DNA of 57,558 nt from Desulfovibrio sp. Its GTDB lineage: Bacteria; Desulfobacterota; Desulfovibrionia; Desulfovibrionales; Desulfovibrionaceae. The notes below the pieces were generated by a model. The model ran no database searches, was not told where the DNA came from, and worked only from the letters and a program-made list of their open reading frames with translations. How positions within the stretch are numbered: the stretch's first letter is position 1; each line of letters opens with the position of its first letter. The translations under genes and the position numbers were made by a program. The DNA is taken from assembly GCA_031284485.1 (NCBI GenBank), contig JAISZT010000058.1:1-57558 (forward strand), read 5' to 3'. Positions 27,692 through 37,308 of this stretch are shown piece by piece.

Positions 27692-28582
27692 ATGCGTTTT
27701 TCCGGTACGATGACGGCGCTCGTAACGCCTTTCAGGCGTAATGCCGTGGACGAGGCGACATGCCGGGCGCTTGTGGAACGCCAGATAACCGAAGGCATTC
27801 ATGGCCTTGTGCCCTGCGGCACCACCGGCGAGTCCGCGACTCTTTCTCATGAGGAGCACGAACGCGTCATTGAAATATGTATTGACCAGGCGCGCGGCCG
27901 CGTGCCCGTGCTGGCCGGCGCGGGCTCAAACAACACGGCCGAGGCTGTGCGTCTTGCGCGCTTCGCGCAAAAAGCCGGCGCGGACGGCGCGCTGCTGATC
28001 ACGCCCTATTACAACAAGCCGACGCAGGAAGGGCTGTACCTGCACTTCAAGGCCATAGCTGAAGCGGTAGACCTGCCCCTTGTGCCGTACAATGTGCCCG
28101 GACGCACGGGCTGCAACCTGCTGCCGCAGACCCTGGGGCGTCTGGCGCGTGATTTTTCCAATATTATCGGCGTCAAGGAAGCTACCGGAGATATGGCTCA
28201 GGGCAGTCGTGTTCTGGAATCCTGCCCCGGGACGTTCAGTGTGCTTTCCGGCGATGATTTTACGGCGCTGCCGCTTATGGCATTGGGCGGGGTCGGCGTC
28301 ATATCCGTCACATCCAATGTGGCGCCGGGGCGAATGGCGGCCATGTATAACGCCTTTGCCGCAGGCGATCTGGCGGGCGCGGCGCGTCTGCACCACGAAC
28401 TTTTTCCTCTGCATGAAGTCATGTTTATGGAAACAAACCCCATTCCCGCAAAAACGGCGCTGGCGCTCATGGGCCTGGCGGATGACGAAATGCGTCTGCC
28501 CCTCTGCCCCATGAGCGAATCCGGCAAGCTCAGGTTAATCGACGAGCTTGCGCGTCAGGGCCTGCTGCCCCGCAAGCCCTGA
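27692..28582 (+). CDS. dapA: 4-hydroxy-tetrahydrodipicolinate synthase
   Basis: A 296-residue TIM-barrel enzyme that condenses pyruvate with aspartate semialdehyde, committing carbon to diaminopimelate and lysine. Conserved blocks are PCGTTGESATLSHEEHERV (residues 37-55), the tyrosine region YYNKPTQEGLYLHF, the substrate-binding NVPGRTGCN and the Schiff-base lysine in IIGVKEATGD (about residue 162). The length is standard. It lies 21 bases after the HU/IHF gene and is followed by a stem-loop shared with the converging outer-membrane protein gene. Confidence 0.96.
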   Translation: MRFSGTMTALVTPFRRNAVDEATCRALVERQITEGIHGLVPCGTTGESATLSHEEHERVIEICIDQARGRVPVLAGAGSNNTAEAVRLARFAQKAGADGALLITPYYNKPTQEGLYLHFKAIAEAVDLPLVPYNVPGRTGCNLLPQTLGRLARDFSNIIGVKEATGDMAQGSRVLESCPGTFSVLSGDDFTALPLMALGGVGVISVTSNVAPGRMAAMYNAFAAGDLAGAARLHHELFPLHEVMFMETNPIPAKTALALMGLADDEMRLPLCPMSESGKLRLIDELARQGLLPRKP

Positions 28583-28591
28583 TGGAATAAA

Positions 28592-28619
28592 AAAGCGCCC
28601 CCATTTACGGAGGCGCTTT
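28592..28619. terminator. Bidirectional rho-independent terminator
   Basis: An 11-base-pair stem with one mismatch (28592-28602 AAAGCGCCCCC with 28609-28619 GGAGGCGCTTT) closes a 6-base loop. It stands between the converging dapA and outer-membrane protein genes. The A-run at 28588-28594 becomes a T-run on the minus strand, so it is strongest for the minus-strand gene. Confidence 0.88.
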
Positions 28620-28640
28620 GTTTCAAATCGGTTGCGACGC

Positions 28641-29306
28641 CTAGAATGTGAAGCGCAGCCCGAGGCTGACTTCATTGGCGTACGGCGTTGAGCTGATCCT
28701 GACGTCGCCGTCGTTTATTTCGTTGTAGGTGAGGCCGAGGAAACGATAGGCCAGATCGGCGGAAACGTTGTCGGTAAAGGCGTAGGACACGCCCGCGCCC
28801 ACGTTGTAGGCGAAAACAGTCTGGGAATAAGTTTCGGAGTCGTTTGCCAGTCCCGCCGAAGCAGTGAATTTGCTGCGGATGAACCCCACGCCCGCGCCCG
28901 CGCCCAGATAGGGGGTAAAGGCCGAGTCGTTGTGGAAATCATAATACAGGTTGAAGAGCAGTGTCTGCAGATTCCGTTCCTGCTTTATTTCCTCTCCTGA
29001 AGAAATCCCTACGCCTTCCCAGGTTTTCGACATGTTCGAACGAATGGCGTACTCAATTTCCGTGCGCAGGGGAACCCGGGATTGCGGATAAAAATCCCAG
29101 CCGACAAACGCGCCGCCGCCCACGGTGTTCTGCGAGAACTGCCCGATGCCGAAACCGTCCAGCTCAGAACTTTTCTCCACGCTGCCGGTGCCCTGGATGG
29201 AGTCAATGAATTTTACGCCGGCGTAAAAGCCGTTCACTTCCGCGGACGCCGCAGGCAGCGCCAACCCCAGAACCAGCGCCGCTGCAAGTATAAAATGCTT
29301 AAACAT
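28641..29306 (-). CDS. Outer-membrane beta-barrel protein (opacity/OmpW-like)
   Basis: A 221-residue protein with a signal peptide (HFILAAALVLGLALPAASA, cleavage about residue 22), then FYAGVKFIDSIQG and alternating hydrophobic strands typical of small eight-stranded barrels: YLGAGAGVGFIRSKF, FAYNVGAGVSYAFTDNVSAD and the terminal strand EVSLGLRFTF ending in Phe, the usual recognition signal for barrel insertion. It probably has structural or surface functions; no enzymatic motif is visible. It has its own terminator and is not in an operon. The ATG has an AGGAGG site upstream on the minus strand. Confidence 0.88.
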   Translation of the reverse strand: MFKHFILAAALVLGLALPAASAEVNGFYAGVKFIDSIQGTGSVEKSSELDGFGIGQFSQNTVGGGAFVGWDFYPQSRVPLRTEIEYAIRSNMSKTWEGVGISSGEEIKQERNLQTLLFNLYYDFHNDSAFTPYLGAGAGVGFIRSKFTASAGLANDSETYSQTVFAYNVGAGVSYAFTDNVSADLAYRFLGLTYNEINDGDVRISSTPYANEVSLGLRFTF

Positions 29307-29544
29307 ACCTTCCTCCTGAACCGTTGAGCCTCTTCAATTAAAAATCAGTGCCCGATTGCCGCGTGTCACGATTTTCATCGCCTGTCAAGCAGGCTGCCTG
29401 AAAAATCCAGGTTGCCGCGGGAGTATTTCCAACGGACGCCGCCTCATGGACAACGTGCCGAAAAACATATATCCTGTATTACTCCAACACAGCATGCCTG
29501 TTTTATCGGCGTATAAAACCAGAACTTAAGGGAACCGACGCCTT

Positions 29545-30546
29545 ATGATACAAAAACTCTGGACCGCAGCCTTTGCCGCTCTGCTTCTGCTCACTGCCGC
29601 CACAACGTGTGAAGCCGCCGACCATACTGTAAAACCGCAATTTTTACGCATTATTACTGGCCCCAAGGGAGGACAATGGCATAAGATGGGTGAGGTGATG
29701 GCAAAAGTTCTGACGGAGGATGTGCTTGCCGCAACAAGCCGCGTTGGCGGCGGCGTGACCAACATCAACGCTGTGAACAACAAACAGGCGGACATGGCCT
29801 TGACCCTTGCCTCCTTCCTTGGAGCGGCCCGCTCGGGAGAAGCTGAATATCAGACAATTCAGGCGCAAAACGTGGCCGTGCTGGCCAATCTTTTCCCGCA
29901 GGCGCTCTATATCCTGATACGCAGGAACGTGGCCGAGGCCAACGGCATAACCAGCCTTGGAACGCTGCTCAGGCAAAAAATTCCCCTGCGTTTTGCCTCG
30001 TTGAAACCCGGCACGGCATCCGAGTTTGTCTTGTACCTCCTGCTCAAATACGGCTACGACACCGACTTCATAAAACTGCGCGACCAGGGCTGGGATGTTT
30101 CTTTCCACAATCTTACGCAGATAGTCGAAAATTTCATGACGGAAAAACTGGATTGTTTTGCCTATGTCGCCGCCGGGCCGTATGGCGCGTTAAGCCCTAT
30201 CATGGAAAAGCACGCCAATATGCTCGCCTTGCCGGTGGAGCAGTCTGTTCTGGATCTTATGGAACAAAAATTCGGAACCACCACGCACGTTATCACCCCC
30301 GCCAGGTATGCCTTTGTCAGCGCTCCGGTGCGCACACTCGGCGACTACACTTCGCTGATAGTCAGTGCGGATTTTCCTGAAGATACTGTGTACAGCATAA
30401 CAAAGACGCTGTGGAGCAATAAGGACAAAATCGCTTCCACCGTCAAGGATTTTGGAACCCTGTCGCCCAAAACCGCTTCTCCCAAGGGTCTGCCCGTACA
30501 TCCGGGGGCGCTGAAATTCTGGCAAAGCCTGGCGGATGAAAAATAG
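29545..30546 (+). CDS. TAXI-family TRAP transporter solute-binding protein
   Basis: A 333-residue periplasmic protein with a signal peptide (KLWTAAFAALLLLTAATTCEAA) and the TAXI-family pattern ITGPKGGQWHKMGEVMAKVL, then GGGVTNINAVNNKQADMALTL. TAXI proteins deliver substrate, commonly glutamate or other organic acids, to TRAP-type membrane units. No TRAP membrane gene is adjacent, so this is an orphan receptor that either serves a distant transporter or has a sensing role. The 238 bases upstream are AT-rich and probably hold its promoter; I could not pick a convincing one. It converges on the methyltransferase gene with 8 bases between. Confidence 0.85.
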   Translation: MIQKLWTAAFAALLLLTAATTCEAADHTVKPQFLRIITGPKGGQWHKMGEVMAKVLTEDVLAATSRVGGGVTNINAVNNKQADMALTLASFLGAARSGEAEYQTIQAQNVAVLANLFPQALYILIRRNVAEANGITSLGTLLRQKIPLRFASLKPGTASEFVLYLLLKYGYDTDFIKLRDQGWDVSFHNLTQIVENFMTEKLDCFAYVAAGPYGALSPIMEKHANMLALPVEQSVLDLMEQKFGTTTHVITPARYAFVSAPVRTLGDYTSLIVSADFPEDTVYSITKTLWSNKDKIASTVKDFGTLSPKTASPKGLPVHPGALKFWQSLADEK

Positions 30547-30554
30547 CGAACCCG

Positions 30555-31835
30555 CTATCTGAAAGCGGCCACCACGCGTCCCTGCCTGACAGACACGCAT
30601 CCCAGGGGCAGGTCACGCCACCACAGTCCCGCTTCCCCACTTTTCAGAGGGGCGCGCACTCTCTGGCCGCAAAGCAGGGCCGCCACTTCCCGCACATCAT
30701 CCAGAACGACAGAACTGCCGGCGCCCGGCGGCGGCAACACGCGCAAACGCGGCACCGGAGAAAAAAATTCTCCGGAATTCTTTCTGACCAAACGCCCCAG
30801 CAAAGCCGCCTGCCATACAAAGCCCGGCGGAATACAGGCTCCGGCCAGGGCCGGAATAAAACGGACATGCCCGCCGTAAACGGCGGCATGCCCCGGCGGC
30901 AGGAGCGCGGGGTCGCAGCAGGGGCCGGCCAGAGCGGCGGCGGTCAGCGGCCTCTCCTGCCGCTGCAGGCCGCCGCCCTCCCGCATGCCGTCCTCCCGCC
31001 CGTCTTTGACGGCGTTTCCGGGTTTACGCAGACGCGCCAAAAAAAAATCCTGCGCCAGTGATTTTTTACCGTCCACCCGCAGCATGCCCACGCCTCCGCG
31101 GCCCTGCTCCCAGACAAATCCGGGAAAGGGCGGCATGTCTTCACACTCAAGGCCAAGCTCTTCCCGGGCAAAACGCGTTTGGGCCTCATTTTCCGCCTCG
31201 TTGGTTGTGCAGGTGGAGTAGACAAGCCGTCCGCCGGGCGCGAGCATGTCCGCCGCGCGCCGCAAGAGTTGCCGTTGCAGGGCAATCAGGTTTTGGATTT
31301 TGTCGCCCCGCCAGATCTTGAGCACGCGGGGGTGCTTTTCCGCCGTACCCCAACCGGAGCAGGGCGGGTCCAGCAAAATTGCCTGCCAGGGCCGTGAAGG
31401 CAGGGGAAGTTTGCCCCCGTGATAGGCGCAGGTGGCGGTCTGCAGCAAATTGCAGGCGCGCAGGTTGGCCCGCAAAGTGCCCAGGCGCGCGGGCGTCGGC
31501 TCATTGGCCAGCACAAAACCCGTTGGCCCCGTCAATTGAGCCAGAAAGCCGCTTTTGCCGCCGGGGCTGGCGCAGATATCCAGCACGGCGCAGCCTTTTG
31601 CCGGGTCAAGCGCCAGGGGCGGCAGCATGGAAGAACGGTTCTGGATGTAGATATACCCGAAAAATGCCGCCAGAGACACGCCCAGAGGGCGCGGCTCATG
31701 GAGAAGTTTATAGCAGTGCGAAGAAAAGGGTTCCGGCTCAAAATCATAACCTTCCGCCTTGAGCAGACTTTGCACGGAAGCGATGCGTTCTGCTTCGCAG
31801 ACCATACGGAAGGAGCGCGGCGGCACAGCTTTCAT
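30555..31835 (-). CDS. RsmB/RsmF-type RNA (cytosine-5) methyltransferase
   Basis: A 426-residue SAM-dependent enzyme of the NOL1/NOP2/Sun family that methylates cytosine in rRNA (or tRNA). The SAM site is VLDICASPGGKSGFLAQL (about 95-112). The catalytic cysteines are in LLDPPCSGWGTAEKHP (about 172-187) and VYSTCTTNEAENE (about 225-237). The C-terminal third (about 270-426) resembles the RsmF accessory/PUA-like part. A TTG at 31865 would add 10 residues; I prefer ATG 31835, although neither has a clear ribosome site. The target base is not predictable from this sequence. Confidence 0.88.
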   Translation of the reverse strand: MKAVPPRSFRMVCEAERIASVQSLLKAEGYDFEPEPFSSHCYKLLHEPRPLGVSLAAFFGYIYIQNRSSMLPPLALDPAKGCAVLDICASPGGKSGFLAQLTGPTGFVLANEPTPARLGTLRANLRACNLLQTATCAYHGGKLPLPSRPWQAILLDPPCSGWGTAEKHPRVLKIWRGDKIQNLIALQRQLLRRAADMLAPGGRLVYSTCTTNEAENEAQTRFAREELGLECEDMPPFPGFVWEQGRGGVGMLRVDGKKSLAQDFFLARLRKPGNAVKDGREDGMREGGGLQRQERPLTAAALAGPCCDPALLPPGHAAVYGGHVRFIPALAGACIPPGFVWQAALLGRLVRKNSGEFFSPVPRLRVLPPPGAGSSVVLDDVREVAALLCGQRVRAPLKSGEAGLWWRDLPLGCVSVRQGRVVAAFR

Positions 31836-31939
31836 TGCGCGTCGCGCCCGTATTGAAACTGACAAAACGGAAAAAACCCGGACATCTGCCCTCCAATCTT
31901 AAACTATCTGGAAGAATACGCCGCGATGCTGTCCTGCGG

Positions 31940-33628
31940 CTACCCTCCCAGGAACAGCAGCGCGATGACCAGCACCTGGGCGAAGACGATGCGCAGCATC
32001 ATGGACAGAGGGTACACGGAAGCATAGATGGATGACGGTTTATCTGATCCGAGCATGGTCACGGAAAAAGCCAGGGCCGGAGGATCGGTCATGCTTCCGG
32101 CCAGCAGGCCGCAGATGGACGCGAAATCATATCGCAGCAGCAGACGGACGCCAACAGCCACAATGATCAGAGGAATGAAGGTGATGCAGGCGCCGGCGCC
32201 CATCCAGAGCAAACCGGAGCCGTTGATCAGGGTGTCAAAGAATTTGACCCCGGAATTGAGGCCGACGCAGGCCAGAAAAAGGGCGATGCCGATCTCGCGC
32301 AGCACCAGATTGGCGCCGGTGGGCAAATACCAGATCATGCCGGCGAAATTGTTGACGCGGCTCAGAAAAATTGCCGCCAGAAGCGGTCCCCCCGCCAGCC
32401 CGAGCTTGATGCTGCTCGTTATTCCCGGCATGGGCAGAGGAATGCTCCCCAGCACCACCCCGCAGAGCAGCCCGATAAAAAGCGAAACAATGTGCGGATG
32501 ATCCAGCGCCTTGATGGAATTGCCCGCCAGAGCGGCAGCCCGATCCAGGTCTCCGGCGCTTCCGGCGCAGGTGAGCGTATCCCCGTAATGCAGGGGCAGG
32601 CCGGGGTCGGGAGAAAATTCCACGCCGGCCCGGACGATGCGGGTGACGGTGACCCCGTGTTCCGGGGTCAGGCCCAGGCTGGTTGCCGTTTTGCCGGCCG
32701 CCCTGCGCTCGGAGATGCGAATGCGCCGTATTTCCAACTGATCCGCGGAGGCGTTGTCCAGGCTTTCCTCACTCGTGGGACCGAGCAGAATGCGCAGTTT
32801 TTCCAGTTCGGATTCCTGCCCCACGGCGCGCACCAGCATGCCTTCTTTCAGAATGGTGCCGGGGCCGGGCGCGCGGACGACGGCAGAATCCGCTTCCCGC
32901 ACCCGCGAGATGGCGATCCTGACGGGATACTGCTTGAGAAAGTCCAGCAGGGCCATTTTAAAAATATTGACGTTGCGGACGATGAAGGTGCGTTTTTCCA
33001 GGGGCGGGTGCTGGATGGCGTCCAATTGTTTCAGGGTTTGCAGTTCCTGCTGCGGATTGATGCGGAAACTGACGCGGATCAGCAGCATGGTCAGGATGAC
33101 GCCCAGGATGCCGAAAGGATAGGCCACGGCATAGCCCATGCCCGCGCTGCTCGCGGCGTCCGCGACGGAGGGCATAAGTTCTTCAAAGGCCTGGGAAGCG
33201 GCTGCAAGGGACGGGGTATTGGTTACCGCCCCGCTCAGGAGGCCCACGGCGACGGGCAGAGGCAGATCCATGGACACAAAGAGGATAACGGTGACGACAA
33301 CACCGAGCAGCGCCACCACGAGAGCGGAAAGGTTGAGAAAAAGTCCCCGCCGTCGCAGTGAGTCCGCAAAGCCTGGCCCGACCTGCATCCCCACGGTAAA
33401 GACGAAAAGCACCAGCCCGAATTCACGGGCGAATTCCAAAATTTTTCCATCCACGTGGATCCCCGCCCAAGCCAGCGTCAGGCTGCTGAAAAGCACCCCG
33501 CCCACACCGAGCCGCACGCCCCACAGGGAAATATGGCCAAAGCCCAGCCCCAGCACCACCGACAGGCTCAGGGCCACGAGGGACTGGGCAATGCTGCCGC
33601 CGGTAAACAAATCCACAAGCCATGTCAT
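31940..33628 (-). CDS. AspT/YidE-type transporter with two TrkA-C domains
   Basis: A 562-residue inner-membrane protein of the aspartate:alanine exchanger (AAE) family. It has an N-terminal five-to-six-segment membrane half (from LVALSLSVVLGLGFGHISLW), two cytoplasmic TrkA-C/RCK-C domains (about 200-370), and a second membrane half with LGLAGGPLLAAIFLSRV and FLACVGLNSGVKFFDTL, the duplicated arrangement of this family. Substrates in the family include aspartate/alanine and other dicarboxylates; none can be assigned here. The ATG at 33628 has a weak GAGG upstream; the longer reading frame to 33682 would add a basic, unconserved tail and is not used. Confidence 0.88.
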   Translation of the reverse strand: MTWLVDLFTGGSIAQSLVALSLSVVLGLGFGHISLWGVRLGVGGVLFSSLTLAWAGIHVDGKILEFAREFGLVLFVFTVGMQVGPGFADSLRRRGLFLNLSALVVALLGVVVTVILFVSMDLPLPVAVGLLSGAVTNTPSLAAASQAFEELMPSVADAASSAGMGYAVAYPFGILGVILTMLLIRVSFRINPQQELQTLKQLDAIQHPPLEKRTFIVRNVNIFKMALLDFLKQYPVRIAISRVREADSAVVRAPGPGTILKEGMLVRAVGQESELEKLRILLGPTSEESLDNASADQLEIRRIRISERRAAGKTATSLGLTPEHGVTVTRIVRAGVEFSPDPGLPLHYGDTLTCAGSAGDLDRAAALAGNSIKALDHPHIVSLFIGLLCGVVLGSIPLPMPGITSSIKLGLAGGPLLAAIFLSRVNNFAGMIWYLPTGANLVLREIGIALFLACVGLNSGVKFFDTLINGSGLLWMGAGACITFIPLIIVAVGVRLLLRYDFASICGLLAGSMTDPPALAFSVTMLGSDKPSSIYASVYPLSMMLRIVFAQVLVIALLFLGG

Positions 33629-33973
33629 AATAAAACGCCTCGACTGATGCCGCGTCGTTTTTGAACGGACGAAAGGTAGCAAATATTATTTGTTCTTACA
33701 TCGGAATGCAAGCTGTTTGTGGCAGCATCAGGGTCAGTCAATTCCGGCAAGTTTTGTAAAAGAGAGTATCCATCAATAGATAATTTTGGCGCAAAAATTT
33801 TATAAAATCAATCTATTATCTGGAAACTTATCAAACCGTGAATTTACCAGAAAAAGATTGCAATTCCAGTATGTTATCGCGACAGTGCCTATCCATAAGC
33901 AAACACTCTCTTTGAGAAGATGCTCACGCGCATCGCCTCCAATCAGCGGAGGCTTGCGTATGACCAGTAAAGG
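33629..33973. other. Gene-free AT-rich spacer between the transporter and the toxin-antitoxin pair
   Basis: No gene is supported here. A small stem-loop (33935-33940 GCCTCC with 33948-33953 GGAGGC, 7-base loop) stands about 20 bases behind the antitoxin stop and could end that transcript, although it lacks a T-run. A 7-base inverted repeat AGATAAT / ATTATCT lies at 33778-33784 and 33815-33821. The transporter promoter must lie here, but I could not identify it. Confidence 0.45.
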
Positions 33974-34357
33974 CTACAGCAGGAATATTTTGAACGGCAC
34001 CTTGAATTCCGCGCCGATGCGCTTGGCCATTTCAAGGCTGATAGTGCGTTTGTTGTTTTCCATCTCGGAGATATGGTGCTGGCTTACGCCGAGCCGCACG
34101 GCGAAATCCTTTTGGGTAAGTTCTTCCTTGCCGCGTAAACCCCGCAAAACCATGCCGGGTGTCGCTTCAGGGAAGACTTCCTCTATGCTGTACAACCTTT
34201 CGCCGGTTTTTTCATCAAGCTGGGTCACTTCGTGTCCGGAGAGGAAAAGAACCCCGCGAATGGTGTCCATAACCTTATTTACAGCCGCAATAGGCACCTT
34301 TACATTGATAACCGCGCTTTTGTCGTCAATTGGACGATATGCCATTTCTGCCAGCAT
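33974..34357 (-). CDS. HigA-type antitoxin, helix-turn-helix
   Basis: A 127-residue protein with a C-terminal XRE-type helix-turn-helix (LTQKDFAVRLGVSQHHISEM, about 86-105) and an N-terminal part with DTIRGVLFLSGHEVTQ. It would neutralise the toxin encoded 10 bases upstream and repress their common promoter. The ATG at 34357 has AGGAG six to eight bases before it; the longer frame to 34414 overlaps the toxin gene and is not used. The toxin-first order matches higBA systems. Confidence 0.82.
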   Translation of the reverse strand: MLAEMAYRPIDDKSAVINVKVPIAAVNKVMDTIRGVLFLSGHEVTQLDEKTGERLYSIEEVFPEATPGMVLRGLRGKEELTQKDFAVRLGVSQHHISEMENNKRTISLEMAKRIGAEFKVPFKIFLL

Positions 34358-34367
34358 AAATTTTCTC

Positions 34368-34709
34368 CTAACTTGCATAATGCCTGTAATTGGCGTTTTC
34401 GTGAGTATCGTCATAAACGATTTTCATGATTTGGGCCTCTTGATTCTTGACTTCCCATATGACCACATAAACCGGCCTGCCGCTGTTCAAATGGCAGTGG
34501 TAGACATCCTTGTTTTTGGAGCCTTCCAATTTACCGAAGTGCTTCCATTCACGCTGGATCGGTCCTTCCAGTTTCAGTTCCAAAACCAGCGCAAGGAGCC
34601 TCTCCCTGATGCGCGTGGGCAGCTTTCCTTTCTGCTTTTCGGCGCTGGAGGTAAAGTTGCCCTTCCAAGGGGTTTCTTCATCTTCACCAGGTTGAGTCGT
34701 TGTGTTCAT
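34368..34709 (-). CDS. HigB/RelE-like toxin
   Basis: A 113-residue protein with the RelE-superfamily pattern: an N-terminal helical part (IRERLLALVLELKLEG), then strands HFGKLEGSKNKDVYHCHL and RPVYVVIWEVKNQEAQIMKIVYD, and a C-terminal His/Tyr (HENANYRHYAS). Such toxins cleave mRNA on the ribosome. The N-terminal 20 residues are acidic and non-conserved, and a later start is possible. It precedes its antitoxin gene by 10 bases. The pair may be a mobile insertion between the transporter and hemL, but no flanking repeat is visible. Confidence 0.78.
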   Translation of the reverse strand: MNTTTQPGEDEETPWKGNFTSSAEKQKGKLPTRIRERLLALVLELKLEGPIQREWKHFGKLEGSKNKDVYHCHLNSGRPVYVVIWEVKNQEAQIMKIVYDDTHENANYRHYAS

Positions 34710-34891
34710 GGGAGTATGATACCGCTGAAAGGTATATTATCAAGGGAAAATATCCCATGCGTTGTTTGCGACAAGCACGCACAAATAACGGAATATTGTT
34801 GAAAAAATCTTGACCGTAGCCTGTCGGCAAGTCATTATCATCCCAAGCGCCTTTTGTGCGGCAACTATTTTCAGCAAAAAAAGAAAGCACC

Positions 34892-36163
34892 ATGGACGAC
34901 ACTTCACGCATATTGTTTGAAAAAGCCAAAAAACTGATTCCCGGCGGCGTAAACAGCCCGGTGCGCGCCTGCCGCAATGTGGACAGCGTGCCGCTGTTTA
35001 TCGCAAAGGCCCGCGGTTCACGGCTGACGGACGTGGACGGACGCGAATATATTGACTTTGTGCTGTCCTGGGGCCCAATGATTCTGGGACATGCCGAGCC
35101 TTGCGTTGTCGAGGCCGTGCACAGTGCGGCTTCACGCGGCATGAGTTTCGGCGCGCCTTGCCCGGATGAGGTTGCTCTTGCCGAAGAACTGGTCGCGGCC
35201 CTGCCGGGCGTGGATATGGTGCGCATGGTCAATTCCGGCACCGAGGCGGCCATGAGCGACCTGCGCCTGGCCAGAGCCGTCACCGGGCGGGACAAGGTCG
35301 TCAAATTTGTCGGCTGCTACCACGGCCACGCCGATCCTTTTCTGGCCGCCGCGGGTTCCGGGGTGGCCACCCTCTCCATCCCCGGTACGCCGGGCGTGCC
35401 AGCGGCGGTAGCGGCGGATACGCTGCTCGCCCCTTACAACAACCTGGAAGCGGTGCGGGAATGTTTTGACAAACAGGGGGCCGCCATAGCCGCCGTCATT
35501 GTGGAGCCTGTGGCCGCCAATATGGGGCTTGTGCCGCCTGCGCCCGGTTTTCTTGAAGGTTTGCGCGAGCTGACCTTGAGTCACGGCGCGCTGTTGATTT
35601 TTGACGAGGTGATAACGGGCTTTCGCGTGACCTTTTGCGGCGCGCAGACGCGTTTTGGCCTTGATCCGGATTTGACGGTTCTCGGCAAAATTGTCGGAGG
35701 CGGGCTGCCGGTGGGGGCGTTTGGCGGCAAACGCCGTTTTATGGAGCATGTGGCCCCGCAGGGATCCATGTATCAGGCGGGCACGCTGTCCGGCAATCCG
35801 TTGGCCATGGCCGCGGGGCTTGCCACGGTGCGCAAACTCAAAACGCTGGACTACGGCGCCCTTGAATCCCGTACTGCCGCCTTTGCCGAAACCCTGGGCG
35901 GCATTTTGCGGGCAAAGGGCGTTGCCGCGCAAACGCCCTGCATCGCTTCCATGTTCGGCCTGTTTTTCAACGAGCGTGAAGTTCGCGATTTTACGGACGC
36001 GCAACAATGCGATCAAAAACTGTTCACGAGTTTTTACAAACAAATGCGGGCTTCGGGCATATACCTTGCGCCTTCGGCCTTTGAAACAGGCATGGTTTCG
36101 TTCGCGCACGGCGACGATGATTTTGCCCGCGCCCTTGAGGCGGCCAACAAGGTGAATTTTTGA
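34892..36163 (+). CDS. hemL: Glutamate-1-semialdehyde 2,1-aminomutase
   Basis: A 423-residue PLP enzyme making 5-aminolevulinate, the universal tetrapyrrole precursor, by the C5 route. Blocks include [20 protein letters not shown] at the N-terminus, [21 protein letters not shown] (about 120), DEVITGFRV and the PLP lysine in [16 protein letters not shown] (about 265). The frame opens at 34856, but ATG 34892 gives the family N-terminus. Its stop overlaps the TTG start of cbiG, so haem/sirohaem/corrinoid precursor supply and cobalamin ring synthesis are linked here. Confidence 0.95.
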   Translation: MDDTSRILFEKAKKLIPGGVNSPVRACRNVDSVPLFIAKARGSRLTDVDGREYIDFVLSWGPMILGHAEPCVVEAVHSAASRGMSFGAPCPDEVALAEELVAALPGVDMVRMVNSGTEAAMSDLRLARAVTGRDKVVKFVGCYHGHADPFLAAAGSGVATLSIPGTPGVPAAVAADTLLAPYNNLEAVRECFDKQGAAIAAVIVEPVAANMGLVPPAPGFLEGLRELTLSHGALLIFDEVITGFRVTFCGAQTRFGLDPDLTVLGKIVGGGLPVGAFGGKRRFMEHVAPQGSMYQAGTLSGNPLAMAAGLATVRKLKTLDYGALESRTAAFAETLGGILRAKGVAAQTPCIASMFGLFFNEREVRDFTDAQQCDQKLFTSFYKQMRASGIYLAPSAFETGMVSFAHGDDDFARALEAANKVNF

Positions 36164-37308
36164 ACAAGGAGTCTTCTCTGGCCTGCCATGTTTTGAGCCG
36201 GAGCGGCTTGCCCCTGGCGCGAAAGCTGGCGAAGGGCCTTGCCGCGCGGCCCTGGCCGGCCCCTTTCGGACGAAGCGTGCGCCGTTGCGTAATCAGCGCG
36301 CCCGCCCGCTTTGCCGAAGACGGCGTTCAGCCTTTTCTGCGTCTGGGGGATTTTCTGGCCCGGGAATACCGCGGATACGCGGGGCATGTGTTTGTGGGGG
36401 CCGCAGGAATCGCCGTGCGCGCCCTTGCCCCGCTGCTCACGCACAAAAGCGCGGATCCGCCGGTGCTGGTGCTGGATGCCGCAGGACGCTTTGTCATAAG
36501 TTTGCTGTCCGGCCACTGGGGCGGCGGTAACGCCCTGGCGCGGCATGTGGCGGGCCTGCTCGCCGCAACGACCGTGATCACCACGGCATCGGACGCCGCG
36601 CAGTGCGGTGAAAAAAATTGCCCGGCCATTGATTTGCTGGCGCGCGACGCCGGTTTGCGCATTCTGGACTGGGATACGCTGCCCAAAGCGCAGGCGGCGC
36701 TGCTGGAAGGGCGCAGCCTGCGGCTGTGGGATCCCTGCTTCGCCCTGCCCCTTGCCGCCCCCCCGCACTTTGAGCGTTTGCCGGGCGGAGAAACAGATCC
36801 GCCAGCGGGCAGTGACGCTGTTTACCCCACAGTGACTGCCCATTGGCGTTTTATTCCCCCCGGTCCGGGAATTTTGCGTCTGGCCGTTCCCGGACTTTGC
36901 GTGGGGATAGGCTGCCGGAAAAATCTTGAGCCGGAGGAAGTGCCGACGGCCATTGAAGAGCTTTTCAGTGAACACGGGCTGGAATTGCGCGCTGTGGCAG
37001 CGCTTGCCACCGTGACGGAAAAAAAGGAAGATGCCTCGATCCGTCGCGCAATGGAGAAATTGAACGTGCCCCTGTATGATTTTTCAGCCAATGCCCTTTC
37101 CCGCTGCCCCGCCCCGCACCCCTCGACAGCCGCGGGCAAACGCTTTGCCTGCCCGCCTTTCAGCGTTTGCGAAGCGGCGGCCCTGCGTTGCGCCGGGCGG
37201 CTTGGCGGCCCGGCGTGGCTGCTGCTGCCAAAGCGTGTGATCAGAAGGCGCGTAACCCTGGCCGTGGCCCTTGCTTCTTCCGCCTCCAACAACGGGGGGC
37301 AGGCATGA
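36160..37308 (+). CDS. cbiG: Cobalt-precorrin-5A hydrolase CbiG
   Basis: A 382-residue enzyme of the anaerobic cobalamin route that opens the delta-lactone of cobalt-precorrin-5A and releases acetaldehyde. The N-terminal and central domains show [21 protein letters not shown] and [20 protein letters not shown]; the C-terminal domain has [16 protein letters not shown]. The start is a TTG whose last two bases overlap the hemL stop (TTGA). The end overlaps cobJ by four bases. Other cbi/cob genes are not in the window, so the pathway is split in this genome. Confidence 0.93.
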   Translation: MNKESSLACHVLSRSGLPLARKLAKGLAARPWPAPFGRSVRRCVISAPARFAEDGVQPFLRLGDFLAREYRGYAGHVFVGAAGIAVRALAPLLTHKSADPPVLVLDAAGRFVISLLSGHWGGGNALARHVAGLLAATTVITTASDAAQCGEKNCPAIDLLARDAGLRILDWDTLPKAQAALLEGRSLRLWDPCFALPLAAPPHFERLPGGETDPPAGSDAVYPTVTAHWRFIPPGPGILRLAVPGLCVGIGCRKNLEPEEVPTAIEELFSEHGLELRAVAALATVTEKKEDASIRRAMEKLNVPLYDFSANALSRCPAPHPSTAAGKRFACPPFSVCEAAALRCAGRLGGPAWLLLPKRVIRRRVTLAVALASSASNNGGQA

